From NCBI GenBank assembly GCA_902799905.1, contig CADCCB010000026.1, forward strand, positions 1 through 41,356: a stretch of DNA of 41,356 nucleotides. Reading direction: 5' to 3'. Shown here in pieces: positions 17,076 to 24,974 of this stretch. The DNA comes from an uncultured Prevotellaceae bacterium (GTDB taxonomy: Bacteria; Bacteroidota; Bacteroidia; Bacteroidales; Bacteroidaceae). The position numbers were made by a program, and so were the translations under genes. Position 1 is the stretch's first letter. Every line of letters starts with the position of its first letter. The notes under the pieces were generated by a model. It did no database searches, was not told the DNA's origin, and saw only the letters and a program-made list of their open reading frames with translations.

Positions 17076-18515
17076 TTAGTTATCCCAAGTGTCGAGGTAG
17101 GTGACATGGGTGACAAGATACTCATCAACACCATGCTTGCCATCTGCACCACCAATACCACTCTTCTTCATACCAGCATGGAAGCCCTGGATAGCCTCGA
17201 AATGCTCGCGGTTGATGTAGGTCTCGCCGAACTCCAGTTCGCGGCAGGCCTTCACGGCTACGTTGAGGTCCTTGGTGAAGATGGACGATGCCAGACCATA
17301 CTCGCAGTCGTTGGCCATAGCGATCACCTGATCGAGGGTTTCGAACTCTACAAGCGGGATGACAGGGCCAAAGGTCTCCTCATGAATGATATCCATGTCC
17401 TGTGTGCAATTGTCAAGCACAGTAGCAGCATAGAAGTAGCCCTTCGTACCAACACGCTGACCGCCACAGAGCAACTTGGCACCCTGCTTGATGGCGCGCT
17501 CCACTTTCTCAGTGACGCTCTCCAATGCACGTGCTTCTACCAACGGGCCCATGTCGACAGTATCATCCTGACAGGGATCACCCACTTTCACCTTCGACAT
17601 CTTATCAACAAGTATCTTGGTAAACTCAGCCTTCACCTCCTTCTGTACATAGACGCGCTCGGCATTGTTGCATATCTGACCGTTGTTACCGATACGGCTG
17701 TCGACAATCCACTGGGCGGCGCGCTCCAAGTCAGCATCTTTCATCACAATGGCAGGTGCCTTGCCACCAAGTTCGAGGCTGACCTTGGTGATATTCTTCG
17801 AGGCGGCAGCCATGATGCTCTCGCCTGCTCCGACAGAGCCCGTGACGCTGACGATATCAATCTTGGGCGATCCAGCCATCTCGTTACCGATGACAGAACC
17901 CTTACCCGTCACGATGTTGATGACACCAGCGGGAAGGCCTGTCTCTGCCACCACCTTGGCAAACTCGGTGCAGTTCTCCGGTGTGAGTTGCGAGGGTTTG
18001 ATGACGATAGTACAGCCTGCAATCAGCGCAGCGCCAGCCTTACGGGCAATCAGGAAGAACGGGAAGTTCCAGGGCAGGATGCCAGCCACCACGCCGATGG
18101 GTTTCTTCGTGAGCAGGATGGTCTCGTTGGGACGGTCGGAGGGGATAATCTCACCCTCGATATGACGGGCGAAGGTGGCCATATACTCGAAATAGGCGAT
18201 GGTAGCGCCCACCTCAATAGCAGCCCAGTTACGGGTTTTTCCCTGTTCGCGCATGATAATCTCGGTAAACTCCTCCTGACGAGCCTTGATGCCGTCGGCC
18301 ATCTTCAGCAGATACTGGGCACGCTCGATGGCAGGCGTCTTAGCCCAAGCCTTCTGGGCTGCACGTGCTGCGTCGAGCGCACGATTAACATCCTCGATAG
18401 TGCCTTCAGGCTGACGGGAAATGACTTCCTCGGTCGAGGGGTTCAACACTTCAATCCACTTGCCGTTCGAACTCTCGCAGAACTGGCCGTTGATGTACAT
18501 CTTTAAGTCTTTCAT
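17076..18515 (-). CDS. aldA: Lactaldehyde/glycolaldehyde dehydrogenase AldA
   Basis: AldA oxidises L-lactaldehyde to L-lactate with NAD+, the aerobic end of fucose and rhamnose catabolism, and also oxidises glycolaldehyde. At 479 residues it is as long as E. coli AldA and shares its C-terminal signature (GFHAGMKKSGIGGADGKHG). The catalytic cysteine is Cys282 in NNGQICNNAERV, the general base Glu lies in LELGGKAPAIV, and the oxyanion region is GILPWNFPFF. The gene heads an operon with lutABC, so its lactate product can go directly to pyruvate. A promoter lies at 18558-18587. Confidence 0.9.
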   Translation of the reverse strand: MKDLKMYINGQFCESSNGKWIEVLNPSTEEVISRQPEGTIEDVNRALDAARAAQKAWAKTPAIERAQYLLKMADGIKARQEEFTEIIMREQGKTRNWAAIEVGATIAYFEYMATFARHIEGEIIPSDRPNETILLTKKPIGVVAGILPWNFPFFLIARKAGAALIAGCTIVIKPSQLTPENCTEFAKVVAETGLPAGVINIVTGKGSVIGNEMAGSPKIDIVSVTGSVGAGESIMAAASKNITKVSLELGGKAPAIVMKDADLERAAQWIVDSRIGNNGQICNNAERVYVQKEVKAEFTKILVDKMSKVKVGDPCQDDTVDMGPLVEARALESVTEKVERAIKQGAKLLCGGQRVGTKGYFYAATVLDNCTQDMDIIHEETFGPVIPLVEFETLDQVIAMANDCEYGLASSIFTKDLNVAVKACRELEFGETYINREHFEAIQGFHAGMKKSGIGGADGKHGVDEYLVTHVTYLDTWDN

Positions 18516-18557
18516 ACGTGTATTTTGTTAATGAGTTAGTAGATTAAATTCTGCCCA

Positions 18558-18587
18558 CAAAGTTACGAAAAGTTTTTTATTCCACAA
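18558..18587 (-). promoter_or_regulatory. Promoter for aldA-lutABC
   Basis: On the minus strand a TTG at 18585-18587 is followed by 19 bp and TAACTTTG (18558-18565), 42 bp upstream of the aldA start. It is divergent from the C10 protease promoter. Confidence 0.65.
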
Positions 18588-18639
18588 CAATTTTTACAAT
18601 CTTTATCACAAATCATGAGTATCTTCAAAAGAAAAACCG

Positions 18640-18647
18640 TATCTTTG
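18640..18647 (+). promoter_or_regulatory. Bacteroidetes -7 element for the C10 protease gene
   Basis: TATCTTTG lies 29 bp before the ATG. The -33 region has no clear TTTG. Confidence 0.6.
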
Positions 18648-18676
18648 CACTCAAAAATTACTAACTTTAAAGAACT

Positions 18677-21600
18677 ATGAAACATTTTTACTTGACGCTA
18701 CTGTTTTGCCTGACGATAGCAATGCCTATTCAGGCCAACCCTATCAGCCGTGAAGAGGCCAGACAGAAAGCCGAACAATTCCTGAAAGACAAACAAGGTC
18801 AGAAACCCCTGAAGGCCGTGACCAACCTGAGACGACTGGCTCCCAGGAAGAAAGTCAATACGGCTCCAGACCCATACTATGTCTTCGACCGCGGCGACAA
18901 CGAGGGCTTTGTCATCGTCTCTGGCGACGACCAGACCATCAGCGTGCTGGGATACACAGAGAGCGGTGATTTCGACTACAACCAGATGCCGCCAGCCATG
19001 CAGGAGTGGCTTGACAACTATGCCAGTCAACTGGCACGCATCCAGGCTGGTGCCCCCGTCATCACCGATGCCATTTCCACACATCCCAAGGTTGAGCCGT
19101 TCATGTCATGCAAATGGAGCCAGGGCTCGCCCTATAACAACCTCTGTCCGCTGGACGGCGGTTCGCGTTCTGTAACGGGTTGCGTGGCAACGGCAATGGC
19201 ACAGATCCTGTACTACAATCGTGAGAAATCGGTTACAGAAACCACTGCCGACATTCCTGGCTTCACCACCTATACCAAGCAGATTTCCGTGCCAGGCATC
19301 GCCGCTGGTGCTCCTATCGACTGGGACAACATGAAGGACACCTATGGGTCGGCAACTGAACTACAGAGGCAGGCTGTGGCTCAACTGATGCTCTACTGCG
19401 GTGTGGCTGTCGAGATGGACTACACTAACAGTTCATCGGGTGCGCAAATCTATAAGGTGGCAGAGGCCTGCCAGAAATATTTCGGCTATGGCAACTCTGT
19501 GAAATACTTGAACTCCTTCAGTAGCGAGGCCGAACTGGACCAGTTGGTCTATACCGAACTGGCTGCAGGACGTCCCGTCTATCTGGGTGGCTATACAGGT
19601 AACTGGAGCGTAGGCCACGCCTTCCTGACCTGCGGCTATGAGAACATGCGCTACTACATCAACTGGGGCTGGGGCGGAACCAGCGACGGCTATTATTACC
19701 TGACCAACCTGACACCTGGCAACGGACAGGGCATCGGTGGCAGCGACGACGGCTACAGCACTGGCCGATCCATCATCATTGGCTTTGAGCCAGAGAACTA
19801 TGGCGAGAAGGCAATGAGTTTCAGCGATTCGAATGTCAAGAAGATTTGTGTGACCAACTGGGATGCCGACGGCGATGGTAAGTTGACCTACAACGAGGCA
19901 GCAGCCGTGACCAGCATTGGCGAGGCTTTCAAGGGCAATACCAATATCAGAAAGTTCCCTGAACTCTATTATTTCACAGGCATCACCAATCTGAGCGACG
20001 ACGCATTCAACGGCTGCTCAAACCTCAGCACGCTGCGTCTGCCCAAGAAACTGACGACCATAGGGGCACGTGCCCTGAAAGGCTGTAAGAAACTGGAACA
20101 GGTGAACCTGCCTACTGGCATCAACGCCATTGGCGAGGAAGCCTTCGAGGGATGCGTGCTGCTGACGGAGATGGAACTCTCCAACGAGATAACCGCCATC
20201 GAGAAGGCTACGTTCAAGAACTGTTCGGCACTGACGGAGTTTAACCTGCCCATCAGTGTGACCAGCATTGGCGACGAGGCCTTCGCAGGATGCAGCGGGC
20301 TCACCAGTTTCTCCGTCAACACCTATCACCCTGCCGACATCACTTTAGGCACGGCCGTATTCGGCACTTTGAACCTGAGCAAGGCCACGCTACACGTGAT
20401 GCAGGGCACGAAGAGTTACTTCGAGACAGCCAACCAGTGGAACGCGTTTGGAAAGATTGTACAGACACGTGACATCTCAGGTGGTCAGTTCACCACACTG
20501 GAGGCTGGCAAGACTTATTATCTCTATAATGTGGGCACAGGGCGCTACCTGACCAAGGGCGAGGCCTACAAGACACAGGCCGTGGTGGGCACAGAGCCCA
20601 TGCGATTCAAGGCTGTACACCCATCGGGTAAGCCTGAGGGCACGTACTACTTCTCCTCGCCTGATACAGGCAACTCTGGCACCTACCTGTTCCGCACCAG
20701 TACCGATGACAACGTGGGAAAAGGTGTCAAGGCATGCTTTGTAGACGGCACATCACTCGCCAATGGCTATTGGAGCGTAAAGGAGGATGGCAACAACATC
20801 TACACCATCCAGGTACCCTCAACAGAATCCACCTATGTAGAAGGTGAATATCTGGGCATACAGACCAACCATGCCAGCCAGGCCGCCACACCGACCTATG
20901 GTGCCTACTACGATGTGGAATACAACACCCACAAATTGAACTGCCAGTGGCAGTTCGTGCTCTACGACGAGGCACTCACCGAGCGTTTCAACGAGGCAAA
21001 GAAACTGGAAAGACTCATCTCTACAGCCAAGAAACTTAATGTCAAGTACGAAGAGGAGCAGGTCGTCAGCGACAACATGGAGAGCACGCTCGAAGAGATT
21101 GTTGCCGCTCAGAGTTCGCTGCGCAAGAAACTGAAGTTCATGGAGTTCACTAACAAGAACATCCGCACCAAGAGTATTGACTGCTTCGATGGCGACACCG
21201 ATGGCGAATTGAGTTACAAGGAGGCTTCTGACGTGACGGACTTCGGGTGGACTTATTACTTCCAGAACGACAAGACCATCGTCACTTTCGACGAACTGCA
21301 GTATTTCACCCACGCCGTGTCCATTCCCGGCAATTTCCTACAAGGCTGCACCAACCTTGAGAGCGTCATCGTGCCAGAAGGCGTCGAGAAGATTTACTAC
21401 TATGCCTTCAAAGGGTGTAAGAACCTAAAGGCCATCAACATTCCTGAGTATGTGAACCTCATAGGCGATGAGGCCTTCGAAGGATGCACAGCCCTGCGTG
21501 AGGTGTCCGTAGCAAGTTCTGATCCTGCCTACATCAGACTGGGCAACAACATCTTTAGCAACGTGCCCTTGGCACAATGCACGCTCTATGTACCCTTCGG

Positions 21601-23383
21601 CTCAAAGGACCTCTATGCTCAGGCAGACGTTTGGAAGAATTTCGGCACAATCGTGGAGGTTCGTGCCAAGCACTCACAGCCAGCCTTCTCACCCATCACC
21701 ACCGACAAACCTGGCTATATTTATAATATAGGAACACGTAAGGTGCTGACTATGGGCGAGGCCTACGGCACTCAGTCCATCGTGGCTCAGAAGGGCAAAC
21801 TCTACCAGTGGAAACACACTACCACCATGGGCGAGAACATCTACTACCTGATGGACAACTCGTCTGACAAGGCGGTGTTCCGCACCACTACCGACAAGGA
21901 GGTGGGTGCAGGTGTCAAAGCATGTTTCGGCGATGGCAGCGTGTCAGCCAAGGCATACTGGAAGGCAGCATTGGTAGGCGACAACATCTATACCCTGCAA
22001 GTGCCCGAGAACGATGCCGACTATACGGCTGGCGAGTATCTGGGTATTGACGAGAACCATGAGAGCAATGCTGGCCAGGGCTCCACGCACGGCATCTATT
22101 GGGACATTGCCGGCATCAAGCCCAATTCGCAATGGGCATTTGTGACTGAGGAAGACTTCAAGGCAGCACAGGCTTTCGACGATGTAGTGGATAAGTTGAA
22201 GAAGAGCCTGGCCACTGCCAAGGCCAAGGAGATAAATGTCACCGACGAGCAGGCCATCTACGACAACCCGCAGAGCACATCCGACGAACTCAAGGGAGCA
22301 CTCGCTTCGGTACGCTCGAAACTCCACTTCATCACCTTCCAGGACAGTCATGTGCAAACCATCTGTCTGAACAACTGGGACGCCGATGAAGACGGAGAAA
22401 TAGAAGAGAGCGAGGCTGCAGGCATTACTGACATCAGCCAGGCTTTCCGCAAGAGCAATGCCATCAAGACCTTTGAGGAACTGCGTTACTTCACATCGCT
22501 GACAGCCATTCCCGACAGTGCCTTTATCGACTGCGCCAACCTGTCCACCATCACCATTCCGAAGAACGTGCAGACAATGGGCAAATATGCCTTCCTGCGC
22601 TGCGACAACCTGAAATATGTCATCATGGATAACGACCAGCAGATGGTGCCTCGCCAGGAGAGTTATGTTCCCACGAATGCCACGCTCTTCGTGCCTGCCG
22701 ATCGTCTGGCCGACTATAAGGAAGATGATGACTGGAGCACCCTGTACCACCTCTCGGTCTATACAGGCCAGCCCGTTGTCTCAGCCATCGCCTCGCGTGA
22801 ATATGGCCGCACGGCTGCTACCATCAAGCCCATCGTTGACGGTGCGCCCGTCGAGGGTGAGCCCTCTGCCACATGCGACAAGATCAAGGAGATCAGGGCT
22901 GTGGTGGGCGAATATCCCATCACCGTCACCATCGGCACCGTCAGCACTCCCAATGTCCAGATAAAGGATGGCGTGTTCACCATACTGCCGGCACCGATAA
23001 CAGCCACAGCCAAGTCGTACACCCGTGAGAAGGGCCAGCCCAACCCGACCTTCGAGATTACCTTTGATAAGTTCCGCAACCGCGAGACCTCAGAAGTGTT
23101 CATCCAACAGCCTGTGGCGACTTGTGAAGCCGACGAGAACAGTCCTGCTGGCGAATACGAGATTATTGTCTCTGGAGGTGAGGCCCAGAACTACACCTTC
23201 ACCTATGTGAGCGGCACGCTAACCATTACTGATGCCACGGGCATTGAGAGTATTGCCGACAACCAACAGTCAACGACCAATGGCCAATATTACGACCTGC
23301 AGGGCCGTCGCGTCGCTAATAGCCAAAAGCCAACCGCTAAAGGCCTTTACATCCGAGGCAACAAGAAAGTAGTGGTCAGGTAA
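18677..23383 (+). CDS. C10-family (streptopain-like) cysteine protease with EF-hand/LRR/trefoil-like repeats and T9SS-type tail
   Basis: This 1568-residue secreted protein has a signal peptide ending PIQA. A Spi_C10-type propeptide (~20-135) precedes a C10 peptidase domain (~135-375) with Cys169 in TGCVATAMAQ, His314 in GHAFLTCGY, and NWGWGGTSDGYY. Three copies of an EF-hand-like loop (DADGDGKLTYNEA near 395, DGDTDGELSYKEA near 840, DADEDGEIEESEA near 1233) are each followed by BspA-type LRRs. The first two copies also carry a trefoil-like YLYNVGTG/YIYNIGTR segment and a helical stretch, so ~440 residues are tandemly duplicated and the third copy is truncated. MBG-like beta domains (~1365-1525) and a tail YYDLQGRRV...KGLYIRGNKKVVVR, typical of Prevotella secreted proteins, suggest T9SS export. 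The 3' end overlaps mutY by 8 bp. Confidence 0.88.
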   Translation: MKHFYLTLLFCLTIAMPIQANPISREEARQKAEQFLKDKQGQKPLKAVTNLRRLAPRKKVNTAPDPYYVFDRGDNEGFVIVSGDDQTISVLGYTESGDFDYNQMPPAMQEWLDNYASQLARIQAGAPVITDAISTHPKVEPFMSCKWSQGSPYNNLCPLDGGSRSVTGCVATAMAQILYYNREKSVTETTADIPGFTTYTKQISVPGIAAGAPIDWDNMKDTYGSATELQRQAVAQLMLYCGVAVEMDYTNSSSGAQIYKVAEACQKYFGYGNSVKYLNSFSSEAELDQLVYTELAAGRPVYLGGYTGNWSVGHAFLTCGYENMRYYINWGWGGTSDGYYYLTNLTPGNGQGIGGSDDGYSTGRSIIIGFEPENYGEKAMSFSDSNVKKICVTNWDADGDGKLTYNEAAAVTSIGEAFKGNTNIRKFPELYYFTGITNLSDDAFNGCSNLSTLRLPKKLTTIGARALKGCKKLEQVNLPTGINAIGEEAFEGCVLLTEMELSNEITAIEKATFKNCSALTEFNLPISVTSIGDEAFAGCSGLTSFSVNTYHPADITLGTAVFGTLNLSKATLHVMQGTKSYFETANQWNAFGKIVQTRDISGGQFTTLEAGKTYYLYNVGTGRYLTKGEAYKTQAVVGTEPMRFKAVHPSGKPEGTYYFSSPDTGNSGTYLFRTSTDDNVGKGVKACFVDGTSLANGYWSVKEDGNNIYTIQVPSTESTYVEGEYLGIQTNHASQAATPTYGAYYDVEYNTHKLNCQWQFVLYDEALTERFNEAKKLERLISTAKKLNVKYEEEQVVSDNMESTLEEIVAAQSSLRKKLKFMEFTNKNIRTKSIDCFDGDTDGELSYKEASDVTDFGWTYYFQNDKTIVTFDELQYFTHAVSIPGNFLQGCTNLESVIVPEGVEKIYYYAFKGCKNLKAINIPEYVNLIGDEAFEGCTALREVSVASSDPAYIRLGNNIFSNVPLAQCTLYVPFGSKDLYAQADVWKNFGTIVEVRAKHSQPAFSPITTDKPGYIYNIGTRKVLTMGEAYGTQSIVAQKGKLYQWKHTTTMGENIYYLMDNSSDKAVFRTTTDKEVGAGVKACFGDGSVSAKAYWKAALVGDNIYTLQVPENDADYTAGEYLGIDENHESNAGQGSTHGIYWDIAGIKPNSQWAFVTEEDFKAAQAFDDVVDKLKKSLATAKAKEINVTDEQAIYDNPQSTSDELKGALASVRSKLHFITFQDSHVQTICLNNWDADEDGEIEESEAAGITDISQAFRKSNAIKTFEELRYFTSLTAIPDSAFIDCANLSTITIPKNVQTMGKYAFLRCDNLKYVIMDNDQQMVPRQESYVPTNATLFVPADRLADYKEDDDWSTLYHLSVYTGQPVVSAIASREYGRTAATIKPIVDGAPVEGEPSATCDKIKEIRAVVGEYPITVTIGTVSTPNVQIKDGVFTILPAPITATAKSYTREKGQPNPTFEITFDKFRNRETSEVFIQQPVATCEADENSPAGEYEIIVSGGEAQNYTFTYVSGTLTITDATGIESIADNQQSTTNGQYYDLQGRRVANSQKPTAKGLYIRGNKKVVVR

Positions 23384-24449
23384 GACTTTCCAACAGACGT
23401 TCTATGAGGCGGGGCTTGGCATAACGGTCAAGTTCCGCTTCTTCTATCCAGAAATAGTCGGGAGGGAGCGGAGGACGCTCAGTTGGCTCCCACAGGTAGA
23501 AGTCGGCCAGGAGGATGCGATGGGTGAGAACGTGCTTGACATTCTTTTTTATTAACTGAAAATTGAAAACTGAGAACTGAGAGGTATGATTAGTTTTACC
23601 TTCTTTGTACTGAGTGTTATCATACCTCTCAGTTCTCAGTTCTCCGTTCTCAAATAGCAGTGGTTCATATAGCCCCTGCCAGATGTCGCCCTCGCCACGG
23701 CGATGGATGGCGGTGAAGCCCTGACATCTCACATAGACATAGGTCAGACGGCGCTCGCGAACCTTCAGCGTCTTCTGTTTGACAGGGAGCAGCCCCACCC
23801 TACCCTCATGCAGGGCGACACAGGTCTCTTGCAAAGGGCACGACGGACAATGGGGACTTAAGGGGGTGCATTGTATCGCCCCAAAGTCCATGATGGCCTG
23901 GTTGTAAAGACCCGCCCCCAACCCCTCCCTGTCAAGGGCGGGGAGTAGTAAGTTCTGAGCCATCAGGGCGAATTCCTTCTTTCCTTCGGTGGTATTGATG
24001 GGCGTGTCGATGCCGAAATGGCGGCTGAGGACACGGAATACATTGCCATCGACTACGGCGGCAGGCAGGTCGAATGCGAAACTACCGATGGCCGCTGCCG
24101 TATAGTCGCCCACACCCTTGAGCGCACGCAGTCCCTCTATCGTATCAGGAAAACCGCCAAGTGCCACCACTTGCTGTGCAGCCTGATGCAGGTTACGTGC
24201 CCTCGAATAATAGCCGAGACCTTGCCACTCACGCAGCACCTCGTCTTCACTGGCCTCAGCAAGTTGCTCCACCGTAGGCCATCGGCGCATGAACCGTTCC
24301 CAATAGGCCCATCCCTGCTTCACCTGCGTCTGCTGGAGTATAATCTCCGACAGCCAGATGGCATAGGGGTCACGCGTCTCGCGCCAAGGCAGGTCACGCC
24401 CGTTCTCACGAAACCACTGAATCAAAGTCAGCGCAAACTCGTTCATCAT
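23376..24449 (-). CDS. mutY: A/G-specific adenine glycosylase MutY
   Basis: MutY removes adenine mispaired with 8-oxoguanine. Seen here are LPWRETRDPYAIWLSEIILQ with the catalytic Glu, the helix-hairpin-helix LKGVGDYTAAAIGSFA, the catalytic Asp in AVVDGNVFRVLSRH, and a [4Fe-4S] site C-x6-C-x2-C-x5-C (residues ~190-208). A NUDIX-like C-terminal domain follows. The start at 24449 is chosen because the TACCTTTG promoter lies at 24468-24475; a longer frame to 24551 would begin upstream of it. ATG at 24446 is equally possible. Two repeats are embedded in frame: a GC-rich element (23909-23950) before the Fe-S motif, and a 23-bp inverted repeat (23568-23641) in the linker to the C-terminal domain. 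Confidence 0.92.
   Translation of the reverse strand: MMNEFALTLIQWFRENGRDLPWRETRDPYAIWLSEIILQQTQVKQGWAYWERFMRRWPTVEQLAEASEDEVLREWQGLGYYSRARNLHQAAQQVVALGGFPDTIEGLRALKGVGDYTAAAIGSFAFDLPAAVVDGNVFRVLSRHFGIDTPINTTEGKKEFALMAQNLLLPALDREGLGAGLYNQAIMDFGAIQCTPLSPHCPSCPLQETCVALHEGRVGLLPVKQKTLKVRERRLTYVYVRCQGFTAIHRRGEGDIWQGLYEPLLFENGELRTERYDNTQYKEGKTNHTSQFSVFNFQLIKKNVKHVLTHRILLADFYLWEPTERPPLPPDYFWIEEAELDRYAKPRLIERLLESLT
23568..23641. repeat. 23-bp perfect inverted repeat inside mutY
   Basis: The arms at 23568-23590 and 23619-23641 are exact reverse complements (ACTGAGAACTGAGAGG pairs with CCTCTCAGTTCTCAGT) separated by 28 nt. The sequence is low-complexity and encodes the linker between the catalytic and NUDIX-like domains. 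Confidence 0.8.
23909..23950. repeat. GC-rich dispersed element, copy in mutY
   Basis: GACCCGCCCCCAACCCCTCC followed by CTGTCAAGGGCGGGGAGTA matches the element at 33267-33303 (same orientation) and 33439-33477 (inverted). On the mutY strand it is read LLPALDREGLGAG, a different phase from the sprA copy. Confidence 0.7.
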
Positions 24450-24467
24450 CCTCTTTACTTTTGGCGG

Positions 24468-24475
24468 CAAAGGTA
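24468..24475 (-). promoter_or_regulatory. Bacteroidetes -7 element for mutY
   Basis: TACCTTTG on the minus strand lies 18 bp upstream of the chosen start. A TTTC about 18-19 bp further upstream may be a weak -33 element. Confidence 0.6.
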
Positions 24476-24522
24476 CTAAATTAAAGTGAGAGCGAAAAGT
24501 GAAAGTGAGAAAATCTTGTCCT

Positions 24523-24711
24523 GAGGCGGTAGCAAATTTTTTAATATTCACTCTTTACTTTTCACTTCCGATGCTCTGCATCGCCCGTTCCAATGCCTCG
24601 CAACCTCCGTTCCGATGCTTCCTTAGGGGGGTAAGGAAGCATTCCTTCGACTCGTGCAAAGCATCCGAACGGACCGTAGATGACGTTCGGACGAGCCGTC
24701 CGAGGCATTCC
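24523..24711. repeat. Dispersed repeat copy A (mutY/GH3 intergenic region)
   Basis: It starts GAGGCGGTAGCAAATTTT and ends CCGTCCGAGGCATTCC. It matches 41108-41276 at both ends and through GGGGGGTAAGGAAGCATTCC and TGCAAAGCATCCG. It includes a perfect 11-bp hairpin (ATGCTTCCTTA with TAAGGAAGCAT) and a second stem (TCGGACG with CGTCCGA on the minus strand). An open frame runs through both copies, but the differences are not biased to silent positions, so I treat it as non-coding. Confidence 0.75.
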
Positions 24712-24738
24712 TTTTGGTAGTCCATGACCTTGCTGTGC

Positions 24739-24879
24739 GTTGCAGTGTTGCAGTTCTCGAGAAGGCTTTCCAAATCCTGAAATTACTTCTATATTTATAT
24801 ATATTATATATAATATATATAAATATAGATATAAATCTTGGCCTTTGAATAATCTAATTTTGAACTGCAACACTGCAAC
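24739..24879. repeat. Nested inverted-repeat element upstream of the GH3 gene
   Basis: Perfect 18-bp arms (GTTGCAGTGTTGCAGTTC at 24739-24756, its complement at 24862-24879) enclose a 42-bp AT palindrome. The right arm continues into three tandem CTGCAACA units (24866-24889). The whole could form a large cruciform or RNA stem. Confidence 0.75.
24788..24829. repeat. 42-bp perfect AT-rich palindrome
   Basis: The half CTATATTTATATATATTATA at 24789-24808 is followed at once by its exact reverse complement; one more pair at each end extends it to 42 bp. There is no spacer, so it can extrude as a cruciform. It lies ~110 bp upstream of the GH3 promoter element. Confidence 0.85.
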
Positions 24880-24937
24880 ACTGCAACACATTGAGCAATT
24901 TTCCTAGGAAACCCTTGCAGGTGTCGGAAAAATTTTG

Positions 24938-24945
24938 TATCTTTG
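24938..24945 (+). promoter_or_regulatory. Promoter for the GH3 gene
   Basis: TATCTTTG lies 29 bp before the ATG at 24975. A TTG at 24915-24917, 20 bp upstream, may be the -33 element. Confidence 0.6.
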
Positions 24946-24974
24946 CATCGTAAATCCTAACTGTTATTAACGAG

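Noticed and set aside
17106-18506. 466-codon open frame opposite aldA
   Set aside because: It mirrors a well-recognised AldA over its entire length; the composition is typical of an antisense shadow.
24450-24551. N-terminal extension of mutY
   Set aside because: It would begin upstream of the promoter element and has no MutY-like sequence.
24499-24720. 73-codon frame through dispersed repeat A (and the similar one at 41100-41294)
   Set aside because: The two peptides are alike only because the DNA repeat is shared; changes are not concentrated at silent positions and there is no convincing start or promoter.
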